Source: Phalacrocorax aristotelis
Taxonomy: Eukaryota; Chordata; Aves; Suliformes; Phalacrocoracidae
Direction of reading: 5' to 3'
DNA length: 64,000 nt
Assembly: GCF_949628215.1 (NCBI RefSeq)
Contig: NC_134283.1
Coordinates: forward strand, 11,593,638-11,657,637
Positions within the stretch are counted from its first letter, which is position 1. Each line of letters opens with the position of its first letter. The position numbers were made by a program, and so were the translations under genes. Under the pieces are notes generated by a model that worked only from the letters and a program-made list of their open reading frames with translations, made no database searches and was not told the origin of the DNA. Below, one piece after another: positions 46,101 through 58,622 of this stretch.

Positions 46101-49100
46101 GTGTGCTTCATAGACTGTAATATAAACCTGACGTTCAGTTTTGGTGGGATGATCTAATGAAGTTCTCAGTTTTATTTTAGATAAAAAAAACCCTATTTTT
46201 TTTTTCCACAGATAAACATGGGTAAATTGTCAGATTCGTAACCCATCTCATACTATGTCTGCCAAGTTTTCCACACTGCTTGAAATGGTCACTGTATGCC
46301 TGATTTATAAAGACAGTATCACCTTGATGAGTACACAGTGTGTCACTTGACCAGGATTCATGTCTGTATGGATTTCAGTGGAGAAATATAATGTGAGACT
46401 ATATAAATATTGTAGACTCTTGGTCTGTCACAGTGTCTGTTTTATTGGTCAGATTACCTGTGCTGTAGTGATTATGGCTTTTTTTGGTGGTATTAAAAAA
46501 AATTCTGATAGAAAAGGAGATATTGGTGGGGGGAAAAATAAGGCTAAAACCTTTTCATGAAATAAAAATTAGAGATCAGTAGATGATGTGCAGTGAAAAA
46601 CACCAAAGATTATATTGTTCTTGAATGTTCCTCCACACCAGAGATGGGGAAAGATAAGCGGAGCAATTCTAGGGGATCAGACCCAAAACAGTCACATAAC
46701 AGACAAATAGTAGGCCATATCTCCCAGTTACCTGCCCAAGCATTAGCATATCTGACTACTACTACTAGGTGTAGGAGCATTGTGAATGAATACTGTTGAA
46801 AAGTCAAACAGCTGTCCTGTTTCTTAGGAACAGACAGCTAAAACTGTTCCCTATGTTCTTCGGTATATGTATCTATATGTAGGCTGGCATAACCTTCATG
46901 TGACTTCTCTGTGGCTACATCATGGTACCCAGTCAGGGTTATATTGACTGGATGCAGTAAAAAAACCCCACAACTTTTTCTTGCGATCATAATGTACATT
47001 AGCCTGTATCTATGAACCTGAAGGTGAACTGTAGCCTGGAGCTTTCATTTCTTAGGAAAGAAGCCACCTCCACTAGTGTTTAATGGATTGGGACAAGCTC
47101 TTAGTGCAGTCGCCTTAGGCCATTGCTTCCCATGCTGCTGCTCCCTCTGCTTGAATGTAATCTTAACACCTTTTGCAGCTGGTGGTGTTACTTATGTTTG
47201 GATATGTTGAGAGGAAATTTCCTGTATTAAGTGAAAATAAATCTGGACAGGAATCCCAGATTGGGAAAATAACTGTGGAAAACTTGGGATTGTGAAAGCC
47301 TCTTTCATTTTTCATAGCTTGACAGCATAATTTTAAGCTCCAGAAAAAAATGATGATACTGCTAGAAAAGATCACTGATAGAGTCCTGTAAAGCTGAATG
47401 TGAAATGTAAGGCTAGCACTACTGTAATGGCTGGATTTAAACAGACGAATTCAAGCTTCATACAAGGTAGGTACATAATGGAAAACTTGACCTTCACTGC
47501 AACTCTGTTAAATGTGTGTCTTCAGTTAAAAAAAAGTTGGTGGCAAAATGCAATGGATGGCAGAATTTGGAAGAGCTTATTCATGCAGCTGGGTAAAAAT
47601 CACTGTGGCACAAACTGCCTGGAAAATGACACTTAAAAGATTTGTCCACATAGAAGTTGTTACGTATGAATGCTTCTTGCCACATGCAAGTTAATTGTCC
47701 AGAGTTGTGTGTATGCCTAGGACTTTGCAAAGTGTTATTTCTGGTCTGGTTTTATTTTAGTTTAAAAGTGTTTTTGCACGGCTGCATGTTTCTATTAGAC
47801 TAGTCATAAAGCAAACATTATTATTCTCTAGCATGGGTCACAACTAACTGTATCAATCGCTTCATAATACGTTAACCAAATAGCGTGGTGGCAGCGAGCA
47901 AGGGTTAATCATGCCTGTCTTCTCATTCTGTGTCAGTATGTTCTATACTGTGTTCCCCTTACTGCTTAAGTGATGCATTATGTGTAATGCTTTCACATAA
48001 TTCAGGATTAAATTGGAGTGTGGAACAGGTGAGTGCCTGCTGTTCTTAAAACTTGAATCCACTGTGAGTCTAACTGCATGTTTAATGCAGAACACCTCTA
48101 TTTGAGTGGATAGTTCTGAGAAATTTCAGCAGAAGTGACTTACTAATGGTCAGTATCAGTTGTCACTCTATAGCAGTTGTCACTGGTATAGTTTACATTA
48201 GTACAATCTCACTCTTTCTTGTAGGAATGCGCTGGAGTCAAGTACAGCAGTATCTTGCTGGAAGCCACGGGAGATGTTTGTTTACAGGCTTGTCTGCTAG
48301 GTTCTATTGACGAAAGCTAAGAAAAATGCTGGCTTTTCTTAACAAGTAGCTGTTAACTTGGGACAAAAAGTAGTTACATGCATCTTGCTATGTGAAGCTT
48401 GGGATGCTTCCCAAGTCATTGTTCAGGAGCGTGCAGGTGCATGCTGAGGCTTTGAAGTCACCACAAATAACAATGCCAACCTGAAAATAATCCCTTGAAG
48501 TAATATCAGCTCAAACAGACTATGCTGTGACTTGTCTCTCATGTTGTGCTCTGAAAACAAGCTACTACTGCATGCAGATGCTGTTGTTCTGTTATCACTG
48601 AAATGAAAATGAACAGACAAGGCTGAGATTTGTACATTTAAGTTTCTCCCAGATGGTTGGCTGGACTATGCCCAGCTACCTGTGTGATTTCTTGCTGGGG
48701 GTAGAAGAGGAACTCGGTCAACTCAGTGATTTAAAGCAATTTGTGTCAATAATAAATCAATAATAATTAAGCAAAACAACCACAAAAAAGAAACCCCTCT
48801 TCAGTTTTTATCTGGTAGTTCTGGATAATGTGGTACCATTTAAGTTGGCCTGGCTAATAGAATCATGTTATTGTACAAAGTAACCAAGAACAACTATTTA
48901 AAAGACAATTAATGTGTTTGATATTTCTTGTATTCATTTTACAATTAATCTTTGTGGGATTATATCTACCCCCCTGTTCATTTGTGAGTTCTTATATTAA
49001 AATCTTTCTGTTAATAGACACCTTAGTGTGTATAATGCTATTTGCACAATTGTTTGTACTTTGTAATTCATATACATGCAAATAAGTAGACAATTACATA

Positions 49101-52100
49101 TGGATTTGAGATAGGTGTGCTCTTGCTTTTACTGTCAGCAGTGGTGTTACCCAAATGGGAGAAGTAGTGCAAAGAAATGAAGGATTAAATTAATGTACTC
49201 TATAGTACATGCAGTCCATGTATGTGGATCTGTTACTCTGTAGGATCCCTCCCTCTCAAAAAAAGATACTGCTTGGACATCCAAAGAGTGGACTTACTGA
49301 GAAAGTTGCTCAAATGAGGCTGGGGAAGGAATGGGACCACTGGAACTCAGTATCTACATTTTTAAAACTTTAAAAACTCTTTACTTAAATCATTATTGGT
49401 TTACAGCTTATCTTAATAAACTGAATTGTGGCAAAAAAGATGATCTCCTATCCTCCATTTGTCTTCCCTTTTGATATTGTGCAGTCTGATGTGCTCAAAT
49501 TTTGGTGATTATCATGGAAAAAGTGTTGGCACTCCATCATGCAAATTCTGAGAAGTTATGATGTAAGCAGTTAAGCAACTTCACTTTAATCTATTGATTC
49601 CTTTTATTTTTAGAGGCATAAACTGACAGTAGTGGTATGAGGTCTACCATAGTGAATACCTGTTGTAGTGGGGGGGCTTTTATAATACAAAAATCTACAA
49701 ATCACTATTGCTCAATTTGTGCACATTACAAGGATAGTTTTTTTTAAGCATGCAAATGTCTCAAAGATGATGACTGTTCGGATCCTCATGAACTTTATGT
49801 ACAGAGCATCCCGATATCAAGTTCCTAAATTATCCCTTAATTAAAAAATGATTGCTGTTTCGAGTTCCAGACTTTGCAGAGCCAGACAATAAACTGCATA
49901 CTGCACTGTTCAGTATGTTTCACTTGGCTGCGTTCTGGGCATGGTGACTAGTTGTAGTTCTTACGCTGAAGTACCTGTGGGTAACAGAACTGCAGCTGGC
50001 AGCTTGGAGTGCCAGGACAGCAAAAGCTGGCTAACAAATTGGGCTTTGTTTAGATGATAGTCTTGCCTCTTGAAAATGCTCTTATTGATTTATTCAGGGA
50101 ACACCTATTTATTTTTCACAATTTATTTTTGTATCTGAGTTAATACCTTTTCCTTTTCCTACTATAGGCTTTAGGCTGCTTTGAGGCTTAAGGTGTAAAA
50201 TTCTGATCTGTTGATGTTTCAGTACCTTCATACCTCATCTTCTGTGACTGCTTTAGCTGGGTCCTTACTCCTGAATCGTTAATTGTGAACACTCTACTCC
50301 TAATATGTTGGTCCCTGAAATCCTAAAATTCCTATTTCCCATTTCAGAAGTTGTCAATATATCAAGAGTAATGGAGAGCTGCCCCAGCTAGAATCAAGTG
50401 AAGTATCTCCAGTACTGGAAGCAACCTAAGAATGGATTTATGAAGCTGGGAGGCAGGTCTGCTTTAACCTGTGTGGGGAGGAAAGATGCTGGGACAGTTT
50501 GCTGTCAGCACCTGAGCTATTTGTATTGATTAAGTATAAGGTGGAGAGAGTTTTAAGACAATAGGAGTTGTGAGTAGAGAGGTAGGGCAGAAAAGATTTG
50601 GGAGTAAAAATATTGAAAAATATTAAGCTGAGAACTAGGAGAACAGTTCTGTAAACAGTCCAGTAGTTACAAAATTCACCTTTAAGAAGCATCAAGAAGA
50701 ATTAAAAAACCAATTGGATTGACAAAATTAATTTGGCTAAAAATAGCAATGCAAGATGTTTACCTCTGCTGACCTCTGAGCTAGGCTGTTTGTCTGAAAA
50801 TAGGTGGTTTTTTGTACAAAGTCTTGAATTTCTGCTTTCCATATGAAATTGAATATAAATTTCCATATGAAGAGAAGATTAAAACATGGAAAAATTCAGA
50901 ATGAACAACTCTGAAAAAAGTTCAATTGCATTATCAAAAGTGAAAATGTCAAGATTTCATATGCAGGGAAAAAGACAAGATAATCCCAAGGGAAATCAGC
51001 AGTTTGAAAACTTAGCACCCTCTACTTAAAATTGTTGCTTTTTATTGAAACATTTTGATTGATATGAAAATATTAGATGTCTATTGCCTTAGCTTTTTTG
51101 TTCAAGATAATGCATCTCTTAGCTTTAAAATATGTATCTTTACAGATCTGATTTTTTTCTTTGAAACCATTTCTTGCCTTGTTTCTACTAGTCAGTAGGG
51201 AGAAAGTGATGAAAGTAACAAAGCCAAATAAATGCAACTAGCCAGTATTAAGTAGGTTCAAATATATAGAAGGATACTTCTGTCTTCCTTGAGATACTGT
51301 AAAACAGATGCTACTGTGCTATATACAGCTTGTCATAAACATACAAATAACTTATTTAGGAGTCTTTGTTTAAAGAATGCTTGTTACCCCAGACAAAATA
51401 AATCCCTGCCAAAGTCTTCATCTTCATTTGTCATTAAAAATGTTATTCCCCTGTCGTTAGCTTTTATTGGAGTCGAAAGGTTTTTTAATTAAAATAGATT
51501 TGAGGGGGTAGTGATTGTATCAAGCTTGTGCTTTTCCTATCAGTGTAATTTTGCTGGTATTTTTTTCCACTCATATGGTGAACACTTTACTGGTGTGTAA
51601 CTGTACCAACAAAGTCTTTCAGATGTAAACATGACCTTGTGGCTCTATCAATTTATGTGTATATGTAGATTAATCTGAAAAGGAACTGGGGTGAGGGATT
51701 GTTCTTCAATCTTTTCCTTAGAGCTCTCTAGAACTAGCAGACGTCTGAATACAGATGATATCCAGGGTTATTCTGCTTGCATCACAGAGCTAACTTATGA
51801 GTCTGCATGTTCTCTTCTGCTGTAATGGTGCTGCAATAAGGTGAATTGAGATTCTTCTCTCAGTGGAAGTTCACCTGCTGACTTGAATGAGTTCAGCACC
51901 AGTCTGCAGGAGCAGTGATAGGCCAGTGCACCAGAGCACCGTGCGTTGCTTGCAAGATCAGACCATGAAAAGATGCTATGGAGGGCTCCAGTATTTACAT
52001 AATCCTTTCCTTGTGTTGGTGAGTATTTGTGATTCCCATAACTACAGGCAAATCAACTGCATCCATTAGAGTATTGTCACCTCTTAGAGCACTGAATATC

Positions 52101-53855
52101 ATTAAACGCTAAGGACGGCATAACTCAGATTCCTAGTGGCAGTCTTGACTATACCTCCTCACTCCCTCATGCCTCCCTCACCCCAATAAATCCTACCACT
52201 GTCAGAATGAATGTTCTGCTCTATCTGCACTAAGAAGTGATTAATGTGTCTTGTTTTGCCCTGGATACTCCTCAGTGTGACCTGTTGAATGAGGTTATCT
52301 GCCACGCTTACCTGTTGGCAGAGCAGCCCAGGAGAGTAGCCTCCAGCCTGTTCTGCTGATCTGAGGTGGGATAGCAGAAAAATCACTTTGAATAAAAATG
52401 CTGTTCACTAGTCATGTGAGCAGATCAACAAGTATCTGGGGGGTGGAAGGGTGGGGTAGGTGGTTAGCTGCAGCAGCAAGGCAGTGAGGAGGAGCTTGGG
52501 CAGATGGGGAATGGTAACTGGATTCATGGAACAATGTAAGTTTCACATTACCTTTCTAATGCAAACAGTTTTTCTCTGAACAAAAAAAAGGTCTGATGTC
52601 AGACATATGTGAAGTATTTGGCAGTAAAGCTGTCAATACAGGTATTTTAAAACAATTCTTTCCCCACTAAAATAAAAAATAAACAAACAAAAAAACACCA
52701 CAAAAAACCACCCCACAAACAAAAAACCAAACCAACCACAACCCAAATGATACCGGATGTTTCCAGGGAAACTGTGATGTGAATACTTGTGATGCATGGA
52801 ACTATCTGTGTGAGTAAACTTTCTTGGATCTGAACCTGTAAATGTGAAACTACTTGAAACAAGTGTTTCTTCTTAGGGGACTGTACATTTGTACAGTGCC
52901 AGTTGTGGTAGAATTCTTGGCTGTGAAATACAAACTCTAGAAATTACTGGGGAGTTCAAGTTTGGCATTGGGGCAGAGTTTGAGACTTGTTCCAATATGG
53001 CCAATTTAAATGTCACCATTTCAACTGTTTAAAAAGCATGTAAACAAGGATACTGTATACAGGATTTGTGTGAAGATTTATGAAATAAGTGGAAGGTCCA
53101 GTATTTGATTCTTGCGGGAGACTTCTGCTAGAGATGAAAGAAAGACTTCCGTTAAGTATAGAAAATGAACAACTGACTAAAACACCTGCAATATTTTTTG
53201 TATGTTAAGTCAGATGTAACTGTTACTTGAATAAACAAGTGCAGATTGTTTGCAGCAATGACAGGAACTACCCCGTTGGGCAGGAAGCTGCATTTATCCT
53301 TGCTTGTTATTATGAAGGAAAGATTTTATATTCCTGGTGACTATGAAGATTAAACCAGAGATTTATGTTAATGCAAAGGATTAAAAGAATCTTAATAACA
53401 TTTATAAAGATGCAAATGTTCGCCTGCATTTTATCTTTTTGCAGATGAATGTGCCATAAGGGAAATACTGAAGGGAGAGAACACATCCTCGCTCTGAATT
53501 GCAACATCTGGTTTAATACTGCACTCACATGGTCATTAAGTATTAGTTGTTTTCACCAGTGTATTTTTGAACAGTGTGTGTGATAGGCTACTTCTCCTTG
53601 ACTAATGGATATCAGGAAATAACAATCTACGACAAACTTCAAATACGTAGTGCCTGTGTAGTCTATAGCTTCATGTATTGCAGATTTCGACAAACTGTCA
53701 ATGCTACTCAGTGTGGGGTCTTTTCTTGCTACTCCATCACTTTCAGACTTATTTTCTATATAGCACAGAGCTTGAAATACTGGCTCTGCTGTAGAGTTGC
53801 CAGCTGTGTTTCTGCCATTTCAGACTGCCCTCCCAGTGCAAACACAGGCCACACC
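43193..53855. other. Intergenic spacer downstream of CHST8, no gene recognised
   Basis: Sequence between the solo LTR and the CHST8 poly(A) site. No frame exceeds about 105 codons, none resembles a known protein, and the base composition is uniformly AT-rich. It contains one A/C-rich tract (52,668) and short T or A runs. I saw no tRNA-like cloverleaf, CR1 3' end or second LTR copy. Confidence 0.6.
52668..52746. repeat. A/C-rich low-complexity tract
   Basis: About 79 bases made almost only of A and C, with A4-A7 runs broken by C to CCCC, of the same style and strand as the tracts at 30,210 and 33,834. Confidence 0.8.
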
Positions 53856-53880
53856 GGCATGGAAAATGATGTGCTTTATT
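53845..53880 (-). terminator. CHST8: CHST8 poly(A) signal and downstream element
   Basis: The minus strand has AATAAA (plus-strand TTTATT at 53,875-53,880), followed 15-35 bases later by the GU-rich stretch CCGGTGTGGCCTGTGTTTG. This is the normal arrangement for cleavage and polyadenylation, predicting cleavage near 53,860 and a 3' UTR of about 270 nt. A weaker ATTAAA on the same strand (plus-strand TTTAAT at 54,032-54,037) could serve as an earlier site. Longer isoforms cannot be excluded. Confidence 0.55.
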
Positions 53881-54129
53881 TGGGACCCTGACATATAATG
53901 TTATACATACATGTACATACATTTCATATGGAGAAATTATAGAAAAAATACGATTTGAAAAAGGAGGCAATTAAGGTGAAGGTGTAAACATCACTAGCCA
54001 TTTATGTTCTATTTTGGATTTTTTCCTGCTCTTTAATCGTTTACTAACGGACAAGTATATATAAAGAGAGGCCACCTGGATTTGTTTTACAAGTCAACTG
54101 GTATGACTGTGGAAATGTCTCATCTCAAA
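53860..54129 (-). other. CHST8: CHST8 3' UTR (minimum)
   Basis: Non-coding sequence from the CHST8 stop codon to the predicted cleavage site. It is AT-rich and has no repeats. The left boundary depends on which poly(A) signal is used. Confidence 0.5.
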
Positions 54130-55272
54130 TCAATATAAATCTTCAAAAGGTTTTGAGTAGTTAAACATCAAATAATCCATATAGTAAAAGTCATAGCTTC
54201 GTTGTCGTTGAGAAGGAGAAAGCTCTGCAAAATACTGTTGAGTAATTTTAGTGGTAGTTCTTTCTTCATTGGAGTGCCTGTCTTTAAACTTGGGGAAAGT
54301 TAAATTTTGTGGAGCACCAATTAAGTGGAGGAAGAAGTTTGCATCTTCTTCCATACTTTCAAATTTCCCAACAAAGTCGTAGTCTATTAAACATGGGCTG
54401 CAAAGCCTGTTGACATGATCCCAGTGGATATCCATACCCACAGGCCTATGTACGTCCAGGAGGTACTGAATGAACTCTTTAAATTTTACTCCAGAGCCTG
54501 TCCTTAATGCTTCTTTGGTGGCATTGACACGGTATCTGGAAATGATGGCTTTTCCAAAAACCGGGTGGTAGTAATTGTTTGGGTGTTCAAATTTGTCCCG
54601 AAATGCAGATACCAGCTTTTCAAAAGGTTCACGAATGAAAAGCATCTTCGTATAAGTGTTGAGCCTATGATAAATTCCTTTGTGATCAAAGCCATCCAGC
54701 CTTTTTAAATAGTTTCCATAGTGCACTGTGTTGTGCTGTATATCTTTTGTGGAAGAAGCCAGCCCGTTAAGAACCATGAGCACACGCTTCCAGTTAGAGC
54801 AGCCAGCTTTTGGTACTTCGCAGTATAAAACTCTATATTTATCTTCTACAAATATTCTAGAAACATGGTAAGGAGTGATTATTCTTCTATTATTACTCTT
54901 GTATTTAGAACAAGTTTCCCTCATTATCCGCTTTCTTTCTCTTTGGATCTGATAGAGACTTTTCCACTTGTTTCTGTCCTCAGATTTAATTGTGGGCGGG
55001 TTGAAGATGGAGCTGTTCATGGAAATCAGAATTGGGCTCTTCTTAATTATAAATCTCCTCCTCCGTTTATGGAGCCTGATGGAATTAATTTCTTCACCTT
55101 TCTCGTGATCTTTCATTGCAAACATTATACTGCTTTGCCTTCTGTGTGTGCTTTGAAGCTTAGTGGGCACATTTTCAGGTAGGTGTAATGAATCACCCTG
55201 CTTTACAGTTGCTACTCCGTCTGCAGTATTTTTTCTTAATCTTCTATCCTGATTATTGCTGGAAACACAGTC
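54130..55272 (-). CDS. CHST8: CHST8 terminal coding exon (GalNAc-4-O-sulfotransferase 1)
   Basis: CHST8 transfers sulfate from PAPS to the 4-hydroxyl of terminal GalNAc on N-glycans, notably of LH and TSH, in the Golgi lumen. This exon gives 380 residues and the stop TGA at 54,132-54,130. The acceptor, TTTTTTTTCCCCCCCGATCAG before 55,272, is phase 0 and the first residues are DCVSSNNQ, matching the human junction after ...FISLQ. Exon residues 1-67 are a variable stem, 68-78 a basic cluster ([11 protein letters not shown]), and about 135-380 the catalytic domain. PKAGCSNWK (residues 154-162) is the 5'-phosphosulfate-binding loop; [12 protein letters not shown] (213-224) is the 3'-phosphate-binding motif. 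N-glycosylation sequons include NSS, NAT, NLT and [21 protein letters not shown] and the C-terminus SKPFEDLY fit CHST8 rather than CHST9. With about 32 residues from the missing signal-anchor exon the protein would be about 412 residues, against 424 in human. No frameshift or lost motif is seen. A GTG-initiated start at 55,170 would be artificial, because the frame runs through it. Confidence 0.96.
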   Translation of the reverse strand, partial: DCVSSNNQDRRLRKNTADGVATVKQGDSLHLPENVPTKLQSTHRRQSSIMFAMKDHEKGEEINSIRLHKRRRRFIIKKSPILISMNSSIFNPPTIKSEDRNKWKSLYQIQRERKRIMRETCSKYKSNNRRIITPYHVSRIFVEDKYRVLYCEVPKAGCSNWKRVLMVLNGLASSTKDIQHNTVHYGNYLKRLDGFDHKGIYHRLNTYTKMLFIREPFEKLVSAFRDKFEHPNNYYHPVFGKAIISRYRVNATKEALRTGSGVKFKEFIQYLLDVHRPVGMDIHWDHVNRLCSPCLIDYDFVGKFESMEEDANFFLHLIGAPQNLTFPKFKDRHSNEERTTTKITQQYFAELSPSQRQRSYDFYYMDYLMFNYSKPFEDLY

Positions 55273-56408
55273 CTGATCGGGGGGGAAAAAAAAGATGAAA
55301 GAAGTTAGTAAATGAGAGTGTTTATCACTATTAACAGCTTGTACAACTTAATGTGGATCTATTCGTGCACTCTGAGTTCAGCAGAGTTGTACAAAAAAAT
55401 GCATGGCTGCAAGTCCTCAGTGCTGTGCCTACGTTGTGGTAATGACTTCTCTTGTCATCTTGTTCTGTGCTTGCATGAAATTTAAAGGCTGAGGTGAGTC
55501 TGAACTGGTAAATTCTAGTTCAGATTTGAATTTAACTGTATTTTAGGTCATGCTGGTACCCAAATTTCAATAAATACTTTTGTCTTGGATACTTTGTCCT
55601 TGAAATTTCCACAAAAGGTATTTTGAGGACTTAATTATTCCAGACCACCTGTTGTCACTCAAATCTGTGTGGTTTTCCCCTCCTCTTTCAGTAGCTTACC
55701 CTTGCTATGAGGGTAGTTGGACACAGAGTGAAGCCTGATAGGGAAGGGAGGTTTACAGTGTTTGTAAAGTGGAGTGAACTGTAGAAGGAGCAAGAGAGGG
55801 ACAGAGAAAGGACTGCAGTAAGAACATGGAGGCTTTGCAGAGAAGTGGGTTTGAGAGCAGCATGAATAGGGACCCCAAAGAGAGGCTTGAGTGAGGTGAG
55901 CCTGGGACCAGAGCAGTTGAGACTTGACGAGAAGCAGTGAGGGGTGGGAATGAGGCTGTGGCTAGGATTAGGAAAGTGAAAACAGAGTAATCAAAGCGGA
56001 TCTATGGATAAGGGGTTTCTGGGTCCTGCTCCTTTTCCTTAGGCAGATCTCACCAGTTAGTATTAACTTTTGGCATACAGCCCACATGTGCTCCATTATT
56101 TCCTGCTTCTCAAAGCAGCTGAATTAAATCCCTGTCTACAGGTCTATGCCTCTAAGACTAAAATTAGGTCCTGGTTGCTGTTTAACTATGTGTCATCCCT
56201 GTTTTGAGAACTCATCTGGAAACTGAGTGGCATATGAAGCACTAGGGAGTATTTCAACAGAGAGAGCAGATGTAGTTACAGAATGTTTGTTGCTTACTTA
56301 AAATACTTAAAGTTTACTGAGAGATTTTATAAATTGTAAATTTCTGATTTTCAGTCTTTACTTGGTCCCTAATAGTATTTAGAACTATTATTTTTACTTC
56401 AAAAATTA

Positions 56409-56442
56409 TTTTTGAGGTTTTAATATTTTAAAACCTCAAAAA
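56409..56442. repeat. Perfect 15-bp inverted repeat with 4-base loop
   Basis: Arms TTTTTGAGGTTTTAA (56,409-56,423) and TTAAAACCTCAAAAA (56,428-56,442) are exact reverse complements around TATT, and an A-run follows. The RNA of either strand would fold into a 15-bp stem. It may be the core of a small palindromic repeat or an A-tail artefact; no target duplication was identified. Confidence 0.85.
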
Positions 56443-57964
56443 AAAAAAGATACTAGATGAATTTTAAGGTGCACAGTAGGGGATTAGTAGGGTCATGCTC
56501 TCTCAAGGTGGCAGATTAAATCTTACTTGTAATACTGATTTTACAAGTTTCTGGCTGAAAGAGATGCGATAGGAAGCTTATCAAACTTGTGCTGTCATGG
56601 AGGTTATATCTTCCCACCTCCTTTTTCAAGAGTGTGAGATGGGAAAAAGAGACTTGGTGTTCATTACAGAAAGTATTGGTGACAAAAGAAGAAGAAAAAA
56701 GTCAAACTGTATTATTTTGTAGGTGACTTGCTTAAATGGGTAACTATTATACAAAACTCAAACAGAACAGATCATTTAGGTTTCTAAAATGTTTTGCTGG
56801 CTATTTTGGTAGCGGAGGCAGTTTGTGATGTGCAGACTGGGAAACCAACTGATAATTTGTTATATAAGACACTACATAGTTGGGAGCGTTGGGAGTGACT
56901 GTTGTACTCTGCTCTTCAGAAGTTGTTTCTGGTAGTCAAAGGTCTATTGAAGTTTTTGTCTATGTAAAATACCAGATGTAGTTCTAAATATTACCCTTTA
57001 CAGAGTGGCTGAAATTCAATATTATTTACTCATGCTGTGTGGCTGATATTTCAAGTTTATCAAATTCAGACTTCTTAGATATTCACAGCTTTAATGATGA
57101 TGATGAACCTGAAGTTCTTGGGAAACTCAAATGCCATGATTTTAATGTTTTCTGTCAGTGTAACTCTTCATCCAGAAGGTCAAACTGGAGCTGTAAAGGT
57201 GGAGTGATGTCAGTCACATCACAATGATTTCACTAGGCAATGACATTTGGGTAACAGCTGGCAGCTGCACAGTTGTTCCTTTGCATATTTTTGCACTTGT
57301 CTTTCAACTATGAAATAGTGAATGGCTGTGGTGGGCTGTCACTGCTGCTGTGAGCATGCTAACAGCCACTAGATGGAGGAATTTCACCAATATTTTTCTT
57401 TATTTTTAAGTACTTCTGAAGACATTTGATCAGTGTGATTTCATACATTAATATTAATATATAGGAAGCTTACAGTATACTTTAGCAATATCCAGTCTAG
57501 GAGAAAACTACATAAAACCAAAGTTGCATAGCTTATAAAATTTGTATTTTAAAAGGAAAATCTACACTTCATGACAAAGCTTTGATGCATCTTTTCTTTC
57601 CAATGCTTCATCTCCAGACTAGTGGCCTTATCTGAGCCATCTCTATCCATACATGGAATATGGGTGCAATTTTCCTTATGTGCTTCTGAAAACTTACTTT
57701 TTTTGGTTGCTGGAATCCCATGTTATATTTTATCCCTAAACAAAGAAAGAAATTAAAGTCATTATTTGGTAAAAGTTAAAACATAGTTTCATTTTGCTGG
57801 ACTCATAACAGTGTCCTCTCAGTAACTACAAAAGAAAACAGGAACAATACAGTGATAGGTAGACCAACAATGAATTGTAATTAATGTATATTTCATAGTA
57901 ATACTCCTGGAAGGCCTCTTTATTTATAGGTGTCCTAACAATTGTGAAATGGAGTGAATGTCTC

Positions 57965-58080
57965 TATCTCCCTTTTACAGATGGGGAAACTGAAATGGAG
58001 AAAAGTGACTGCTTAACCTCAGCTAAAAGGACAGTAGCAGAAGCAGCTGAAATTTGTGATCCCAGGTTAGAGCTCTAAGG
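57965..58080 (+). repeat. MIR-like SINE fragment
   Basis: The segment reads CTCCCTTTTACAGATGGGGA followed by AACTGAAATGGAGAAAAGTGAC, then 'cttaacctcagctaaaaggacagtagcagaagcagctgaaatttgtgatcccagg'. This follows the MIR core and 3' half: ttttacagatgaggaaactgaggc, then agaggttaagtaacttgcccaaggtcacac, then agtaagtggcagagctgggatt. It is a diverged remnant of an ancient tRNA-derived SINE shared by amniotes. Boundaries are approximate. Confidence 0.65.
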
Positions 58081-58586
58081 AGGGCTGTTCTTTGTGTACT
58101 TACCTGAAGCTGTGTGGTTTCCAACTGCCCCACCTTTTGGTAGTATGGTACTTAATCATAGTAATAGCTTGCATTGAGTATTATATTTTGCTATAAACCA
58201 AAGCAACACACAGTGGAGTTAGATATAAATGAGGTAATGTTTGTAGAGTTTTAAAGAGACAAAACAACACAGAATAGTGTTTTGCTAAATCTTCTGGCTT
58301 CTATAGTGATGTCTACCTGAAAACATAATAATGAAGATGTGAAAATCCCAGAAGGCAGATTTAGCAGATGTGTAGGATCTCTTTACTGTTCCTAACCTCT
58401 GCTAAGTATAAGTTAATAATACGGGAATATATAATGGAAAACAATTCTTAACTATGAAATTAATTTAGGGCTTTTCAGCTTACAAACTGGTATCCTTACT
58501 GTCACTGTTGCTTGAGAACTTCAGTTGCTTGAAGACTTCAGTTTAATAAGTGCATTATGAATCCACAGCTGTTTTGGCAAAGATGA

Positions 58587-58622
58587 TTACAGGTAAAGGT
58601 TTTGTTACAGGTAAAGGTGTTG
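58587..58622. repeat. 18-bp tandem duplication
   Basis: TTACAGGTAAAGGTTTTG (58,587-58,604) and TTACAGGTAAAGGTGTTG (58,605-58,622) differ at one base. Each unit contains CAG|GTAAAG, which resembles a plus-strand splice donor, so the duplication doubles a donor-like site on the strand opposite CHST8. Confidence 0.9.

Noticed and set aside
54130..55272. Assignment of the sulfotransferase to CHST9, with AQP4/KCTD1 as neighbours
   Set aside because: Diagnostic segments ([18 protein letters not shown], the C-terminus SKPFEDLY) match CHST8, the neighbouring BTB exon matches KCTD15 rather than KCTD1, and no aquaporin exon is present.
58060..58160. Upstream CHST8 coding exon ending at the minus-strand donor CTTCAG|GTAAGTAC
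   Set aside because: The sequence before the donor does not encode a membrane anchor or the expected ...LFISLQ end, and it overlaps or abuts a MIR remnant.
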